Below are positions 46,036-55,144 of a stretch of DNA of 64,000 bases, piece after piece. The notes beneath the pieces are model-generated. The model did not search any database and had not been told where the DNA came from. It worked only from the letters and a program-made list of their open reading frames with translations. Made by a program: the position numbers and the translations under genes. Source of the stretch: Advenella kashmirensis W13003 (GTDB taxonomy: Bacteria; Pseudomonadota; Gammaproteobacteria; Burkholderiales; Burkholderiaceae_B). Where the stretch lies: positions 930,001 to 994,000 of the forward strand of contig NZ_KI650980.1 in the NCBI RefSeq assembly GCF_000506985.1. The letters run 5' to 3'. Numbering within the stretch: the stretch's first letter is position 1; each line of letters starts with the position of its first letter.

Positions 46036-47523
46036 TCAGGATGAACAACTGACTTCGAGTTCGCGTCCCCACTCAGGTGGCGGTTCAGCATAATGGGCCA
46101 TGCCGGACTGCTCGGTATATGGATCGCGCAACAGAGGCAGCAAGGCATCGATGACGCTCATATCGCCCTTGGCCGCCGCCTGGATCGCCTCTTCTGCCAG
46201 ATAATTGCGCAGCACATACAGGGGGTTGACGCGATTCATCCGGCGGGCGCGCGCTTTGGCATCCGCATCAGCATTGTCCTGCAGGCGTTCCCGATATCCG
46301 GCCAGCCACTCATCCAGTCTCGTTGTATCGGCAAACAGGCTGCGCAGCGGATCTTCATCCTCGTCGATCAGCGCCAAATGACGAAAACTCAGCGTAAAAT
46401 CGGCCGACTGCTCGTGCAGCGTGCGCCACCAGCCGTCGATGAGTTCATCATCGCCCTCTTTCCAGACGTCCAGCCCCAGCTTGGCCGCCAGGCGCGCCCG
46501 ATAGGCATCGATAAAGATGCCTTCGTACCGCTCCAGTCGCGCCTTGAGGCGCTCCGGATCAGCGCCCAGCGCCACAAAGCAGTTGGCAAAGCGATACAAA
46601 TTCCACAAGGCGACCGACGGCTGCGCATTCCAGGCGTAACGGCCCTGTGTGTCGGTATGATTGCAGACGTGATTGATGCGAAAATCATCCATAAAGCCAT
46701 AGGGACCATAATCCAGCGTCAGGCCCAATACCGACATATTGTCGGTATTCATGACGCCGTGATTGAACCCCACCGACTGCCAGCCGGCCATGAGCGTCGC
46801 GGTGCGCGCGACCACGACATCGACAAAGCGCTCGATCACATCTGTCAGGCTATGCGTGCTGTCCTGCTGCGGCACTTCGTCGGCAAAGAAATGCGAAACA
46901 ACATAGTCCAGCAACTCCCGCAATCTTTCGGTATTTTTTGCCGCATACCAGTGCTCAAACGAACCGAAACGCACAAAAGACGGTGCCACGCGCGCCACAA
47001 TGGCGGCCGTTTCCACGGTTTCACGATAGACCGGATCGTCGGACCCGACCAGGCACAAGGCCTGCGTCGTCGGGATACCCAGGCCGGTCATGGCGGCACT
47101 GGCCAGATACTCACGCACCGACGAGCGCAACACCGCGCGCCCGTCACCCATGCGTGAATACGGCGTTCGGCCCGCACCCTTGAGCTGAAGTTCCCAGTCT
47201 GCGGGCTGGTCTTGTTCGTTGGTGCCCCGAATGGCCCCCAGCAAATGGGCGCGGCCATCGCCCAGTTGCCCTGCCCAGATGCCGAATTGATGTCCGCTAT
47301 AGACGGCCGAAAGTGTGACCCCGCCCGGCAAATCGGCATTGCCGGACATGATCGACAAAAATTCCTGCGAGTGCGCATCGTCCATCGACAACCCCAGCAA
47401 CGCCAGCACGTCGGGATTGACATGCAACAGTGTGGGGTCGGTCAGGCCCTGCATTTTGAGCCGCGTGAAAAACGCCGGTGACAAGGATGCAAAGTCGTTA
47501 CTGACGATCAGATCAGATCGCAT
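46036..47523 (-). CDS. selO: Protein adenylyltransferase SelO (UPF0061/YdiU)
   Basis: A 495-residue pseudokinase-fold enzyme that transfers AMP from ATP to Ser, Thr or Tyr of target proteins, linked to redox stress. Conserved pieces are YSGHQFGIWAGQLGDGRAHLLG, LKGAGRTPYSRMGDGRAVLRSS and the metal-binding HGVMNTDNMSVLGLTLDYGPY. Unlike many SelO proteins the end lacks a selenocysteine or clear CxxC near the C-terminus; it ends EVSCSS. It starts 2 bp after the DUF2069 gene, so the two are co-transcribed. Confidence 0.94.
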   Translation of the reverse strand: MRSDLIVSNDFASLSPAFFTRLKMQGLTDPTLLHVNPDVLALLGLSMDDAHSQEFLSIMSGNADLPGGVTLSAVYSGHQFGIWAGQLGDGRAHLLGAIRGTNEQDQPADWELQLKGAGRTPYSRMGDGRAVLRSSVREYLASAAMTGLGIPTTQALCLVGSDDPVYRETVETAAIVARVAPSFVRFGSFEHWYAAKNTERLRELLDYVVSHFFADEVPQQDSTHSLTDVIERFVDVVVARTATLMAGWQSVGFNHGVMNTDNMSVLGLTLDYGPYGFMDDFRINHVCNHTDTQGRYAWNAQPSVALWNLYRFANCFVALGADPERLKARLERYEGIFIDAYRARLAAKLGLDVWKEGDDELIDGWWRTLHEQSADFTLSFRHLALIDEDEDPLRSLFADTTRLDEWLAGYRERLQDNADADAKARARRMNRVNPLYVLRNYLAEEAIQAAAKGDMSVIDALLPLLRDPYTEQSGMAHYAEPPPEWGRELEVSCSS

Positions 47524-47525
47524 AT

Positions 47526-48041
47526 TTATTTACCCAGTTTTTTGGCGCGTTTGGCAGCCTGTTTGGCGGGCCGCACATACAAAATGGCAGCAAGAAAAAA
47601 GACGAGCGCCAGAATCGTCTCGATGCCGCCCAGCATGGACGAGGTCACGCTGATATCGGAATACCAGCGTACCACACCTTCGGTAAAATACAGCAGCACC
47701 AGCATGGAGGACCATTGCAGGGTATACAGATTGCCCTTGTAGACGCCATACAAGGGAAACAGCAGGGGCAAGGCCTTCAGGACATAGAGACTGCCGCCAG
47801 GCACCAGCGGGTCAAGAAACAGCTCCCAGGCAATACACAGCAAAAACAGCAGCAGAAGGGAAATAAACGCCAGGACCCGATAGCGGGGGTTCAATGCAAT
47901 CTGGGTCGGACGATGGACCGAGGCCGCTGTCAAATCGGTTGCAGAGGGAGTAGGAGAAGGCTTTGTCAACGTCGTATTCCAATCAATCTTGTCAGACTGA
48001 ACATTATATTCGTTGTGCCCTCGCCCGTTCCGGTAAAACAC
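47526..48041 (-). CDS. DUF2069 family membrane protein
   Basis: A protein of up to 171 residues with four membrane helices (about 53-70, 80-100, 108-125, 135-155) and the family block LDPLVPGGSLYVLKALPLLFPLYGVYKGNLYTLQWSSML. It ends in a basic tail (KQAAKRAKKLGK). The first start is a GTG without a clear ribosome site; a later TTG within the poorly conserved first 30 residues is possible, so the N-terminus is uncertain. In an operon with selO. Function unknown. Confidence 0.83.
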   Translation of the reverse strand: MFYRNGRGHNEYNVQSDKIDWNTTLTKPSPTPSATDLTAASVHRPTQIALNPRYRVLAFISLLLLFLLCIAWELFLDPLVPGGSLYVLKALPLLFPLYGVYKGNLYTLQWSSMLVLLYFTEGVVRWYSDISVTSSMLGGIETILALVFFLAAILYVRPAKQAAKRAKKLGK

Positions 48042-48182
48042 AAAGGCACCGTCGGATTACAATTTGCAACCCAACGGCAACAGCAGGATGACGGCCTGGA
48101 CGGGCGGTTTGTTATACTGCCCTTAACCTGAACCGATTATCATTGATTGATCTGCGCCACGCGGCAAACCAGCAAGCTGACC

Positions 48183-49544
48183 ATGACAAAACATCACGAT
48201 TTCGAACTCGCCCAGCAAAAAAAACAGGAAACCCAGGAAGCGATCGAAGCACAGGAAGAATTGCGATTGAATATGGGCGATTCGGAACTGGGCTTTCAGT
48301 TTTACAAAAAAGCCGTCATGTTCGGCATCCAACGGCTGCTGCGCGACAAGCTCACGCAGGTTGCCTCCAGCCTGACGTTTACTACGGTGCTGGCCACTGT
48401 CCCCATGCTGGCCGTCATTCTGTCGCTGTTTACCGCGTTCCCGCTCTTTACAGACTTCAAGGTGTCGCTTGAACAGTTTCTGACGCACAACCTGATGCCC
48501 GAGACCGTGTCCGAAACCATTATGAGTTACCTGAACATGTTCGCGCAGCAGGCCTCGAAACTGACGGCCATTGGTGTGGGCTTTCTGATTGTCACCTCCA
48601 TCATGCTGATGATGACCATAGACGAAGTGCTCAATGATATCTGGAATGTGACGCGTCGCCGCCCGCTGGGGCAGCGGGTGCTGGTGTATTGGGCCATTCT
48701 CTCGCTGGGCCCGATTTTCCTGGGCGCCAGCCTGTGGACCTCTTCTTATATTGCGCAGGAAAAGCTGGGATTGGTGACGCAGTTTTCGATCATCAAAAGC
48801 CTGCTGTTCACGCTGGTGCCTGTCATCGTATCCGGGCTGGTCTTTGCCCTGCTTTATTATCTGGTGCCCAATCGCAAGGTGGCCTGGAAAGATGCCATGA
48901 TAGGCGGCTATACGACCGCGATTTTACTGGAGATCATGAAGGCCGGGTTCGCCTATTACATTACCCAGTTTCCTTCCTACACACTTATTTACGGCGCTTT
49001 TGCGACCATCCCGATCTTCCTGCTGTGGATTTACCTGTCCTGGCTGGTGGTGCTTTTCGGCGCAACGGTAGCGGCGCTGGCACCCCAGATCCGCAGCGGA
49101 CAGATGCGTGATAAAGTCTCGCCGGGCGTGCACTTTGTGACCGCACTGTTTGTCCTGCGCCTGCTGCACGGCGCACGCGACCACAACCCGCCAGGCTACG
49201 GCACCCCCTATATCGCCCGGCAGATCAAAATGAATTATAGCGAGACGCTGGATATTCTAGAGCCGCTGGTGTCCATGGGCTATATCGTCAATACGGCCGG
49301 CAAGCGCTCCGAACGATGGGTACTGGCCAGCAGCCTGAATGCCAGCCTGGATCCGCTGGCCGATTGCTTCCTGTTCGACAGCAAGGTGATCGAAATCGGT
49401 CACGACCCTGCACTGCGCCAGGTGATCGCGCGACTGCTGACCGAAGACAATACCGTGAAATTACGCGACATTCTGTATCAGGATGAGTCAGTAACGGGGC
49501 CGGATTCAACCGGGCAGGACAACAGAGACACAGTTAGCACGTGA
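48183..49544 (+). CDS. YihY/virulence factor BrkB family membrane protein
   Basis: A 453-residue inner-membrane protein. After a charged, helical N-terminal lead of about 60 residues come six helices (residues about 70-320) with the family motif ASSLTFTTVLATVPMLAVILSLF and DEVLNDIWNV. The C-terminal 130 residues are soluble and look like a winged-helix domain (ETLDILEPLVSMGYIVNTA). A longer frame begins 36 bp upstream; ATG 48183 is the conventional start. BrkB was first tied to serum resistance in Bordetella, but the general role of the family is not settled. Confidence 0.9.
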   Translation: MTKHHDFELAQQKKQETQEAIEAQEELRLNMGDSELGFQFYKKAVMFGIQRLLRDKLTQVASSLTFTTVLATVPMLAVILSLFTAFPLFTDFKVSLEQFLTHNLMPETVSETIMSYLNMFAQQASKLTAIGVGFLIVTSIMLMMTIDEVLNDIWNVTRRRPLGQRVLVYWAILSLGPIFLGASLWTSSYIAQEKLGLVTQFSIIKSLLFTLVPVIVSGLVFALLYYLVPNRKVAWKDAMIGGYTTAILLEIMKAGFAYYITQFPSYTLIYGAFATIPIFLLWIYLSWLVVLFGATVAALAPQIRSGQMRDKVSPGVHFVTALFVLRLLHGARDHNPPGYGTPYIARQIKMNYSETLDILEPLVSMGYIVNTAGKRSERWVLASSLNASLDPLADCFLFDSKVIEIGHDPALRQVIARLLTEDNTVKLRDILYQDESVTGPDSTGQDNRDTVST

Positions 49545-49597
49545 ATCGCTTTGCATGGCAGGTGATTTCAGGTACATTTCCATATAACCAGATCATT

Positions 49598-49617
49598 GTC
49601 CGGTAACGGTATCGGAC
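49598..49617 (+). promoter_or_regulatory. Hairpin in the leader of the CBS protein gene
   Basis: Inverted repeat GTCCG/CGGAC with inner TA/TA pairing, 28 bp before the CBS gene start. It may be the leader hairpin or the end signal of the BrkB transcript; no T-run. Confidence 0.3.
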
Positions 49618-49645
49618 GGCAGAATAAAGCGACAGGAGGATTGCC

Positions 49646-50104
49646 ATGTTGAAAATCAGTGAAGTCTTGCGGGTCAAGGGCAATATCCTTTACACCGCCA
49701 CCCCGGACCAGTCGGTCGCCGAAGCCATTGCAACCATGAGTGAGCGCGATATCGGATCGCTTGTCATCATGGAACAGGGCGAACTGACCGGCATGCTCAC
49801 CTTCCGCGAAATTATCCGTCACCTGCACGAAGCACCCGGCTCAACAGAAAACACCACCATCCGCAAAATCATGGATGATGCACCGGTCAGCGTGTCTCCC
49901 AATACCGAGGCCGAAGAAGTGCGCCGGCTGATGCTGGAACATCATGCCCGCTACGTGCCGGTCATGGACGGCCCGGTCCTGATGGGGGTGATCTCCTTTT
50001 ACGACATGGCGCGTGCCATGCTCGAAGCCTCCAAATTCGAAAACAAAATGCTCAAGGCGTACATCCGCGACTGGCCAGGTGAAGCTGAAGAAGACAAAGA
50101 ATAG
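49646..50104 (+). CDS. CBS domain pair protein
   Basis: A 152-residue cytoplasmic protein made of two CBS repeats (about 10-65 and 75-130): MSERDIGSLVIMEQGELTGMLT-like first unit and HHARYVPVMDGPVLMGVISFYD second unit. Such stand-alone pairs bind adenine nucleotides and control other proteins. CAGGAGGATTGCC precedes the ATG, a strong ribosome site. No partner enzyme is fused or adjacent; the BrkB gene upstream is 101 bp away. Confidence 0.92.
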   Translation: MLKISEVLRVKGNILYTATPDQSVAEAIATMSERDIGSLVIMEQGELTGMLTFREIIRHLHEAPGSTENTTIRKIMDDAPVSVSPNTEAEEVRRLMLEHHARYVPVMDGPVLMGVISFYDMARAMLEASKFENKMLKAYIRDWPGEAEEDKE

Positions 50105-50111
50105 CTCAACG

Positions 50112-50134
50112 GGGCCGGGCACAAAAACCGGCCC
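50112..50134. other. GC-rich hairpin between convergent genes
   Basis: Perfect 7-bp stem GGGCCGG/CCGGCCC with a 9-base loop, 7 bp past the CBS gene stop. No T-run on either strand. Confidence 0.4.
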
Positions 50135-50165
50135 TCAAGACCGGTGCCATAAAACCGTCACTGCA

Positions 50166-50210
50166 AGACCACTCCTGATCAGGCCAAACCACGCCAGACC
50201 ACTCCGGATC
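50166..50210. repeat. Two-copy 15-bp direct repeat
   Basis: AGACCACTCCTGATC (50166) and AGACCACTCCGGATC (50196) match in 14 of 15 positions with a 30-bp period, in the gap between the CBS and phosphoesterase genes. No role known. Confidence 0.5.
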
Positions 50211-50231
50211 CAAGCAATCCCTGCACCCCCT

Positions 50232-51038
50232 TTACACTGTCTTCCACATATCCTTTTCCGCACACGTAAAACGATCGGCATGCCCGCTGTCTTTGGACTG
50301 ATACGTCCAGGTCGTGATGTGGATTTTCTTTTCCGGGTACAGATCCAGCACGTTCAGTGAATTGGGAATATGGCGCCGCACCCGGTACGACGTCGTGGTG
50401 CCACCCTGCACGACCAGTGTCGGATTGGGCAGATCCGGATAACGCCGGGTCAGCGGGTAGACATAGGGTACATGGATATGCCCGCCTAGGATCAGATCTA
50501 CGCCCGCCGCGGACCAGGCGCGAATCGCCGCCTCGTGATTTTCAACCAGCTGATCCTCATCGGCCTCGTCCAGCACATGGAATGGATGATGAGCCACCAC
50601 AATAACACCCTTGCCCGCCGCATTATCAAGCGCCAGTTGTTCCACCCGCCGGATTTGCGCGTCGCTCACAATGCCGCGTTTATGGCGAAATGGTGTGGTG
50701 GTATTCACCCCGATCACAATCGCCCTGTCGGTCTCAAGTAGCGGTTCCACTTCTTTGTGCAGATAGCGGCGGTAGCGGCCATAAGGATGCAGAAACCGGG
50801 TCCACAGGGCAAACAGCGGGATGTCATGGTTGCCCGGAATGCACAGCACCGGAGCAGGCAGCGTTTTGAGCCAGGCGTTGGCAGCCAGAAACTCACTGCG
50901 CCGGGCTCGTTGAGTGATGTCGCCCGAGACAATGCACAGCGATGGCGACAACTGGCGAAGCGTATGCACCAGCGCATTCAGCACATGCGCATTCACAGTG
51001 CCGAAATGAAGATCCGAAAGCTGGATAATCCGATGCAT
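50232..51038 (-). CDS. Calcineurin-type metallophosphoesterase (CpdA-like)
   Basis: A 268-residue metallophosphoesterase with the complete metal motif set: QLSDLHFG (D-x-H), VSGDITQRA (GD), PGNHDI (GNHD), VVAHHPFH and GGHIHVPY (GHxH). The nearest known group is the 3',5'-cyclic nucleotide phosphodiesterases and related phospholipid hydrolases. It is last in a leftward operon after a diacylglycerol-kinase-like gene (8-bp gap) and an alcohol dehydrogenase. The kinase neighbour makes a lipid or glycerophosphate substrate plausible. Confidence 0.88.
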   Translation of the reverse strand: MHRIIQLSDLHFGTVNAHVLNALVHTLRQLSPSLCIVSGDITQRARRSEFLAANAWLKTLPAPVLCIPGNHDIPLFALWTRFLHPYGRYRRYLHKEVEPLLETDRAIVIGVNTTTPFRHKRGIVSDAQIRRVEQLALDNAAGKGVIVVAHHPFHVLDEADEDQLVENHEAAIRAWSAAGVDLILGGHIHVPYVYPLTRRYPDLPNPTLVVQGGTTTSYRVRRHIPNSLNVLDLYPEKKIHITTWTYQSKDSGHADRFTCAEKDMWKTV

Positions 51039-51046
51039 GCGCGGCC

Positions 51047-52081
51047 CTATTGCGGCGGTTGCTGTGCCGGCTCAGACATTGGCATCAGCACCTTGAGCAG
51101 ATCTTTATTGGCTTTTACGGTAAAGGGCGCATCCAGCGTGTGAACCTCCCCATCCATGGCGACCTCGATTGTGCGACTTCCCCGCTTTTTATCGATATCC
51201 AGCGATTCAAACGGAAAGCTGATGATCTGCCGATCCTGATTCAGGCGCTTGAATATGAGCTTTAGCGCAAGCAACATCATGCGCTTGCGGCTGGACGGCT
51301 TGAGCACAATACCGTACAGATAGCCTTGCCCCATTTTTTCGTCATATTCAACGCCAGCCTGCTCTGCCTGCAAATTATTGTTGCAAGCCATAAAGCTCAC
51401 CGTTTTCACCAGTTGCTTGCCATCCCCACGGTTAAACTGCAGAAAATAGGAACGGCCGTATTTCATGATCGTGGAAAATGCTGCGAAAATCGCCACGCCC
51501 CGACGCCGGCCAAACTGATTTTTCCATTCCTCCCGATCGGCCAGCAACTGGGAATACAGACCCAGCGTGGCATTAACGATGAAATGGACACCACCGATTT
51601 CTCCGGTCTGAACCGGCCGGATCTGACCGGTCAGCAAGTCACGCAAGGCCGTATCGGTATCAAGCGACAGGCCGTGATCGCGGGCAAACATATTGAAGGT
51701 GCCAAACGGCACGATCGCCATGGGAAACTGTTCACGGATGGCGTGATTGGCCATGGCGCTGATGGTTCCATCCCCGCCGGCCACGACCAGAATCGCGTTG
51801 TGTTTTTTGACCAGGCTGACCGCTTCCTTCTGTCTTTGCTCGTGACTGTCTTCGGGATAGACACACACGATATGATACGGATGCCCTTGCATGACCACCG
51901 CTATTTTCTCCAGAAATTGTTCGGTGTCCTGATTACCTGAGCTGGAGTTGGTAAAAAACACAAAAGTGCGTGCAGGCTCGTGACCCGCTGGCGCCTGGCC
52001 CTGCGCATTTGGGTCAGCGCCCTCGTTCTTGCCGACGCCGTCGGCTGTCTGCGTCGTTAGCTCAGATGAGGTCATATTCAT
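51047..52081 (-). CDS. Diacylglycerol kinase catalytic-domain (YegS-like) lipid kinase
   Basis: A 344-residue lipid kinase of the DAGK_cat group. The nucleotide loop VVAGGDGTISAMANHA near residue 100 and PFGTFNMFARDHGL are signature pieces; the C-terminal beta-domain follows. The first 35 residues are polar and disordered. ATG 52081 overlaps the stop of the alcohol dehydrogenase gene (ATGA), so translation is coupled. It may phosphorylate diacylglycerol, sphingosine-like lipids or phosphatidylglycerol. Confidence 0.88.
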   Translation of the reverse strand: MNMTSSELTTQTADGVGKNEGADPNAQGQAPAGHEPARTFVFFTNSSSGNQDTEQFLEKIAVVMQGHPYHIVCVYPEDSHEQRQKEAVSLVKKHNAILVVAGGDGTISAMANHAIREQFPMAIVPFGTFNMFARDHGLSLDTDTALRDLLTGQIRPVQTGEIGGVHFIVNATLGLYSQLLADREEWKNQFGRRRGVAIFAAFSTIMKYGRSYFLQFNRGDGKQLVKTVSFMACNNNLQAEQAGVEYDEKMGQGYLYGIVLKPSSRKRMMLLALKLIFKRLNQDRQIISFPFESLDIDKKRGSRTIEVAMDGEVHTLDAPFTVKANKDLLKVLMPMSEPAQQPPQ

Positions 52082-53145
52082 TCCACTGATGGCGTCAACA
52101 CTGCCCGGCCGATGACCTTGCCGTCGTGCAGCGCCATCAAGGTGTCATCGGCCTGGTCAAGAGGATGTCGGCTCACGGGAATCGGCCGAACCTTACCCTC
52201 TTTGACAAAGGCCATTAATTCCCGCAACTCGGCGAGATTGCCCACATAGGAGCCCTGCACGGTGGCGGCCTTCAATGGAAACAACGCCAGAGACCATTCA
52301 CTCTGGCCGCCGAACAGACCAACGATGACCAGTTTGCCGCCCTTGACGAGTAAATTGAAGGCCTGGGTCGCGGTGGCGGGCGCACCGACGTAATCGATGA
52401 CAGACCAGATATTGCGTGTACCCGCAGCCGCCTGGATATCGGCAACCAGGGTGTCGCTGTTGCCATCGATAGCCGCCAGTGCTCCGGCCTGCAGGGCTGC
52501 CTCGCGCTTGGCCGGATCCAGATCGACGACGATCGCGCCCTTGCCGCCCATGGCATGCAACCACTGCAGGCACATCAGGCCCAGCCCGCCCGCGCCGAAA
52601 ATAACGACTGGTTCATTTTGCAGGACAGCCGGATCAAACTTTTTGAGTGCCGAAAAGGTGGTCAGGCCCGAACAGGCATAGGGCGCGGCCAGCACCGGGT
52701 CCATATCACCGATGTCCACCAGATACCTGGGATGCGGCACCACGATCTGCGTGGCATACCCGCCATGACGATGAATGCCCAGGCAGGCCGGCGCCGCACA
52801 CAGATTCTCATCACCTCGCTGGCAAACGGCGCATTGGCCGCACCCGATCCAGGGATAAATCAGATAGTGCTTTGAGGTGTCCAGCGCAGGGGCGTCCGGG
52901 CCCATGGCCCGGACTACACCGACGGTTTCATGACCAGGCGTGAGCGGCAACGCCACCCCGCGGTCTTTGAGTTCAAGCCGTTTGCCGTGCCCCAGATCGT
53001 ATCCGCCTTCCCATAGATGCAAATCACTATGACAGACACCGGCCGCTTTGACGTCCAGCACAACCTGTGTTCCCTGCGGGACAAAGTCCTCTTTTTCCAT
53101 CATTTGCAAGGGGGCTTTAAAATCGCAGATGCAATAACACTTCAT
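52078..53145 (-). CDS. Zinc-dependent alcohol dehydrogenase
   Basis: A 355-residue medium-chain dehydrogenase. Catalytic zinc ligands are in AGVCHSDLHLW and TPGHETVG; the structural zinc loop is GCGQCAVCQRGDENLC; the nucleotide loop is FGAGGLGLMCLQ, followed by VDLDPAKRE, where Asp suggests NAD preference. Substrate unknown; it resembles the broad-range alcohol dehydrogenases. First gene of a leftward trio with the lipid kinase and phosphoesterase, linked by a 4-bp overlap. Confidence 0.92.
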   Translation of the reverse strand: MKCYCICDFKAPLQMMEKEDFVPQGTQVVLDVKAAGVCHSDLHLWEGGYDLGHGKRLELKDRGVALPLTPGHETVGVVRAMGPDAPALDTSKHYLIYPWIGCGQCAVCQRGDENLCAAPACLGIHRHGGYATQIVVPHPRYLVDIGDMDPVLAAPYACSGLTTFSALKKFDPAVLQNEPVVIFGAGGLGLMCLQWLHAMGGKGAIVVDLDPAKREAALQAGALAAIDGNSDTLVADIQAAAGTRNIWSVIDYVGAPATATQAFNLLVKGGKLVIVGLFGGQSEWSLALFPLKAATVQGSYVGNLAELRELMAFVKEGKVRPIPVSRHPLDQADDTLMALHDGKVIGRAVLTPSVE

Positions 53146-53415
53146 GGTCAGGCGGCTCCTGGGTCAATGAATGGCATCGCTGATAGGACGATCAGCGAGA
53201 GTGTACTGAAAAGGTTATTGTATATGAGTGCTTGCGACGGTCGCGCAAGGCAGTGGCCCTGCCGGTCAATTTGCTATCTGAACCTGAGCAATATAGACAT
53301 AAGTATTTGATATTTCACTCGCAGGCTACATCCATTTAAACTGAATTTTACACTGGCACTGTGCGCCCGGTTCGAGCAGAACAGATTGCACTAGGCTGCA
53401 TAACAGGAAGAATTC

Positions 53416-53700
53416 ATGAAACCCGATCCGAAATGGTCCTTCGTACTTACCGTCCTGCTGTTTTCCAGCATGATGATCGGATTGTCCATATCAGTGCTCA
53501 ATGACCTGATGGCGCAAACTGCGGCCCTGAGCGGACGCGATATGTTTGTGATGACCATGCATGTGATCTGGCTCTTGTTATGGTCCGTTGCCACCATCTT
53601 TGCATTGAAGGTCGCGTTCCTGCCTTCTCACAAAAAACAGGGCAAGAACCTCACTCAGACGGCTCGTTCGGCCCGAAATCCAGCGACGACTGAATATTGA
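53416..53700 (+). CDS. Small two-helix membrane protein, unknown function
   Basis: A 94-residue protein with two hydrophobic helices (about 9-29 and 46-68: TVLLFSSMMIGLSISVL and HVIWLLLWSVATIFAL) and a basic tail. I do not recognise a family. AGGAAGAATTC precedes the ATG. Its last 50 bp overlap the end of the convergent ferredoxin gene, so its tail is encoded opposite the ferredoxin C-terminus. Probably a real gene. Confidence 0.68.
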   Translation: MKPDPKWSFVLTVLLFSSMMIGLSISVLNDLMAQTAALSGRDMFVMTMHVIWLLLWSVATIFALKVAFLPSHKKQGKNLTQTARSARNPATTEY

Positions 53701-53986
53701 ACTCTTCACCCAGCACGGGCTGTTCGGGTGTATGCGCCAGCCGGGCCTCAAGTTGCACCGGTCCCTGCGGGACGCAGCAGCAAGGCAGAATTTCATCCCT
53801 GGCAATGTAGGCCAGCGGATCGGTCAGATACCGCACCTTGCCCGAGACCAGATGGGTGCGGCACGATCCGCAATAACCCGCCCGGCACTGGAACTCCACT
53901 TCATGATTGGTGCGTTCCAGTCCTTCAAGCAGCGTTTCTCCCTCCAGCAATTCAAACCTGCTGTCGGTCGTGACGACTGAGGTCAT
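53651..53986 (-). CDS. 2Fe-2S ferredoxin (YfaE-like)
   Basis: A 111-residue plant-type [2Fe-2S] ferredoxin. Cluster ligands are Cys34, Cys39 and Cys42 in CRAGYCGSC and one Cys in the later CCC triplet (LPCCCVPQG). It follows nrdB with a 4-bp ATGA overlap, the same place as yfaE, whose product keeps the NrdB diiron-tyrosyl cofactor active. The last 25 residues extend beyond the YfaE end. A general electron carrier is the alternative. Confidence 0.92.
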   Translation of the reverse strand: MTSVVTTDSRFELLEGETLLEGLERTNHEVEFQCRAGYCGSCRTHLVSGKVRYLTDPLAYIARDEILPCCCVPQGPVQLEARLAHTPEQPVLGEEFNIQSSLDFGPNEPSE

Positions 53987-55116
53987 AGCTCAAAATGCTG
54001 CAGATCGTCAGTATTCATTTGTGAATCAATCTGTCCGATCAGATAAGAGCTGATTTCAACCTCTTGCGGCGCCACCTGGACATTGTCCGATGACAGCCAG
54101 GCATTGATCCAGGGGATCGGATTCTGACGCACACCTGCAAAGGCCGGTTGCAAGCCGACAGCCTGCATGCGCAGATTGGTGATGTATTCCACGTACTGAC
54201 ACAGAATGTCCTTGTTCAGGCCAATCATGGAGCCACCCTTGAACAAATATTCGGCCCACTCTTTTTCCTGCAGCGCAGCCTGTTTGAACAGATCGAAACA
54301 CTGATCGCGTGTTTCAACGGCGATTTCGGCCATTTCCGGATCGTCTTCCCCACTGCGCAGGATATTGAGCATATGCTGCGTGCCGGTCAGATGCAGAGCC
54401 TCGTCGCGGGCGATCAGCTTGATGATCTTGGCATTGCCTTCCATCAGTTCGCGCTCGGCAAAAGCGAAAGAGCAGGCAAAACTCACGTAGAAGCGGATGG
54501 CCTCCAGGACATTGACGACCATCAGGCACAGATACAATTTCTTCTTGAGTTCACGCAGCGAGACCACCACTTCTTTGCCGGCCAACTGGTGCGTACCTTC
54601 GCCGAACTGGTGGTACAGCTGGGTATATGAAATCACGTCGTCGTAATAGAAAGCAATATCGCGCGCGCGCTTCAGAATGTATTCATTGGCTACGATATCG
54701 TCAAACACCAAAGAGGGATTGTTGACGATATTGCGGATAATATGCGTGTACGAGCGCGAATGAATAGTTTCGGAAAACGACCAGGTTTCAATCCACGTTT
54801 CCAGTTCCGGAATGGATACCAGCGGCAGCAGCGCCACGTTGGGACTGCGCCCCTGGATCGAATCGAGCAATGTCTGGTATTTCAGATTGCTGATAAAAAT
54901 ATGCTTTTCATGCTCGGGCAGCGTCTGATAGTCGATCCTGTCCTGGGAAACGTCCACTTCTTCGGGACGCCAGAAAAAAGACAACTGCTTTTCGATCAGT
55001 TTTTCAAAAATCTCATATTTTTGCTGATCGTAGCGCGCCACATTGACCGACTGACCAAAGAACATGGGTTCTTTCATCTGATCGTTCGGTACCTGACAAA
55101 ATGTACTGTATGCCAT
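53983..55116 (-). CDS. nrdB: Class Ia ribonucleotide reductase, beta subunit
   Basis: A 377-residue subunit that holds the diiron-tyrosyl radical for reducing ribonucleotides. Conserved helices include [19 protein letters not shown] and [24 protein letters not shown], which carry Glu and His metal ligands. The end DDLQHFEL matches the family tail that docks to NrdA. It lies 28 bp after nrdA and overlaps the ferredoxin gene by 4 bp. Confidence 0.97.
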   Translation of the reverse strand: MAYSTFCQVPNDQMKEPMFFGQSVNVARYDQQKYEIFEKLIEKQLSFFWRPEEVDVSQDRIDYQTLPEHEKHIFISNLKYQTLLDSIQGRSPNVALLPLVSIPELETWIETWSFSETIHSRSYTHIIRNIVNNPSLVFDDIVANEYILKRARDIAFYYDDVISYTQLYHQFGEGTHQLAGKEVVVSLRELKKKLYLCLMVVNVLEAIRFYVSFACSFAFAERELMEGNAKIIKLIARDEALHLTGTQHMLNILRSGEDDPEMAEIAVETRDQCFDLFKQAALQEKEWAEYLFKGGSMIGLNKDILCQYVEYITNLRMQAVGLQPAFAGVRQNPIPWINAWLSSDNVQVAPQEVEISSYLIGQIDSQMNTDDLQHFEL

Positions 55117-55144
55117 TATTTTCTCTTACTTGATTGCTGCCTGA

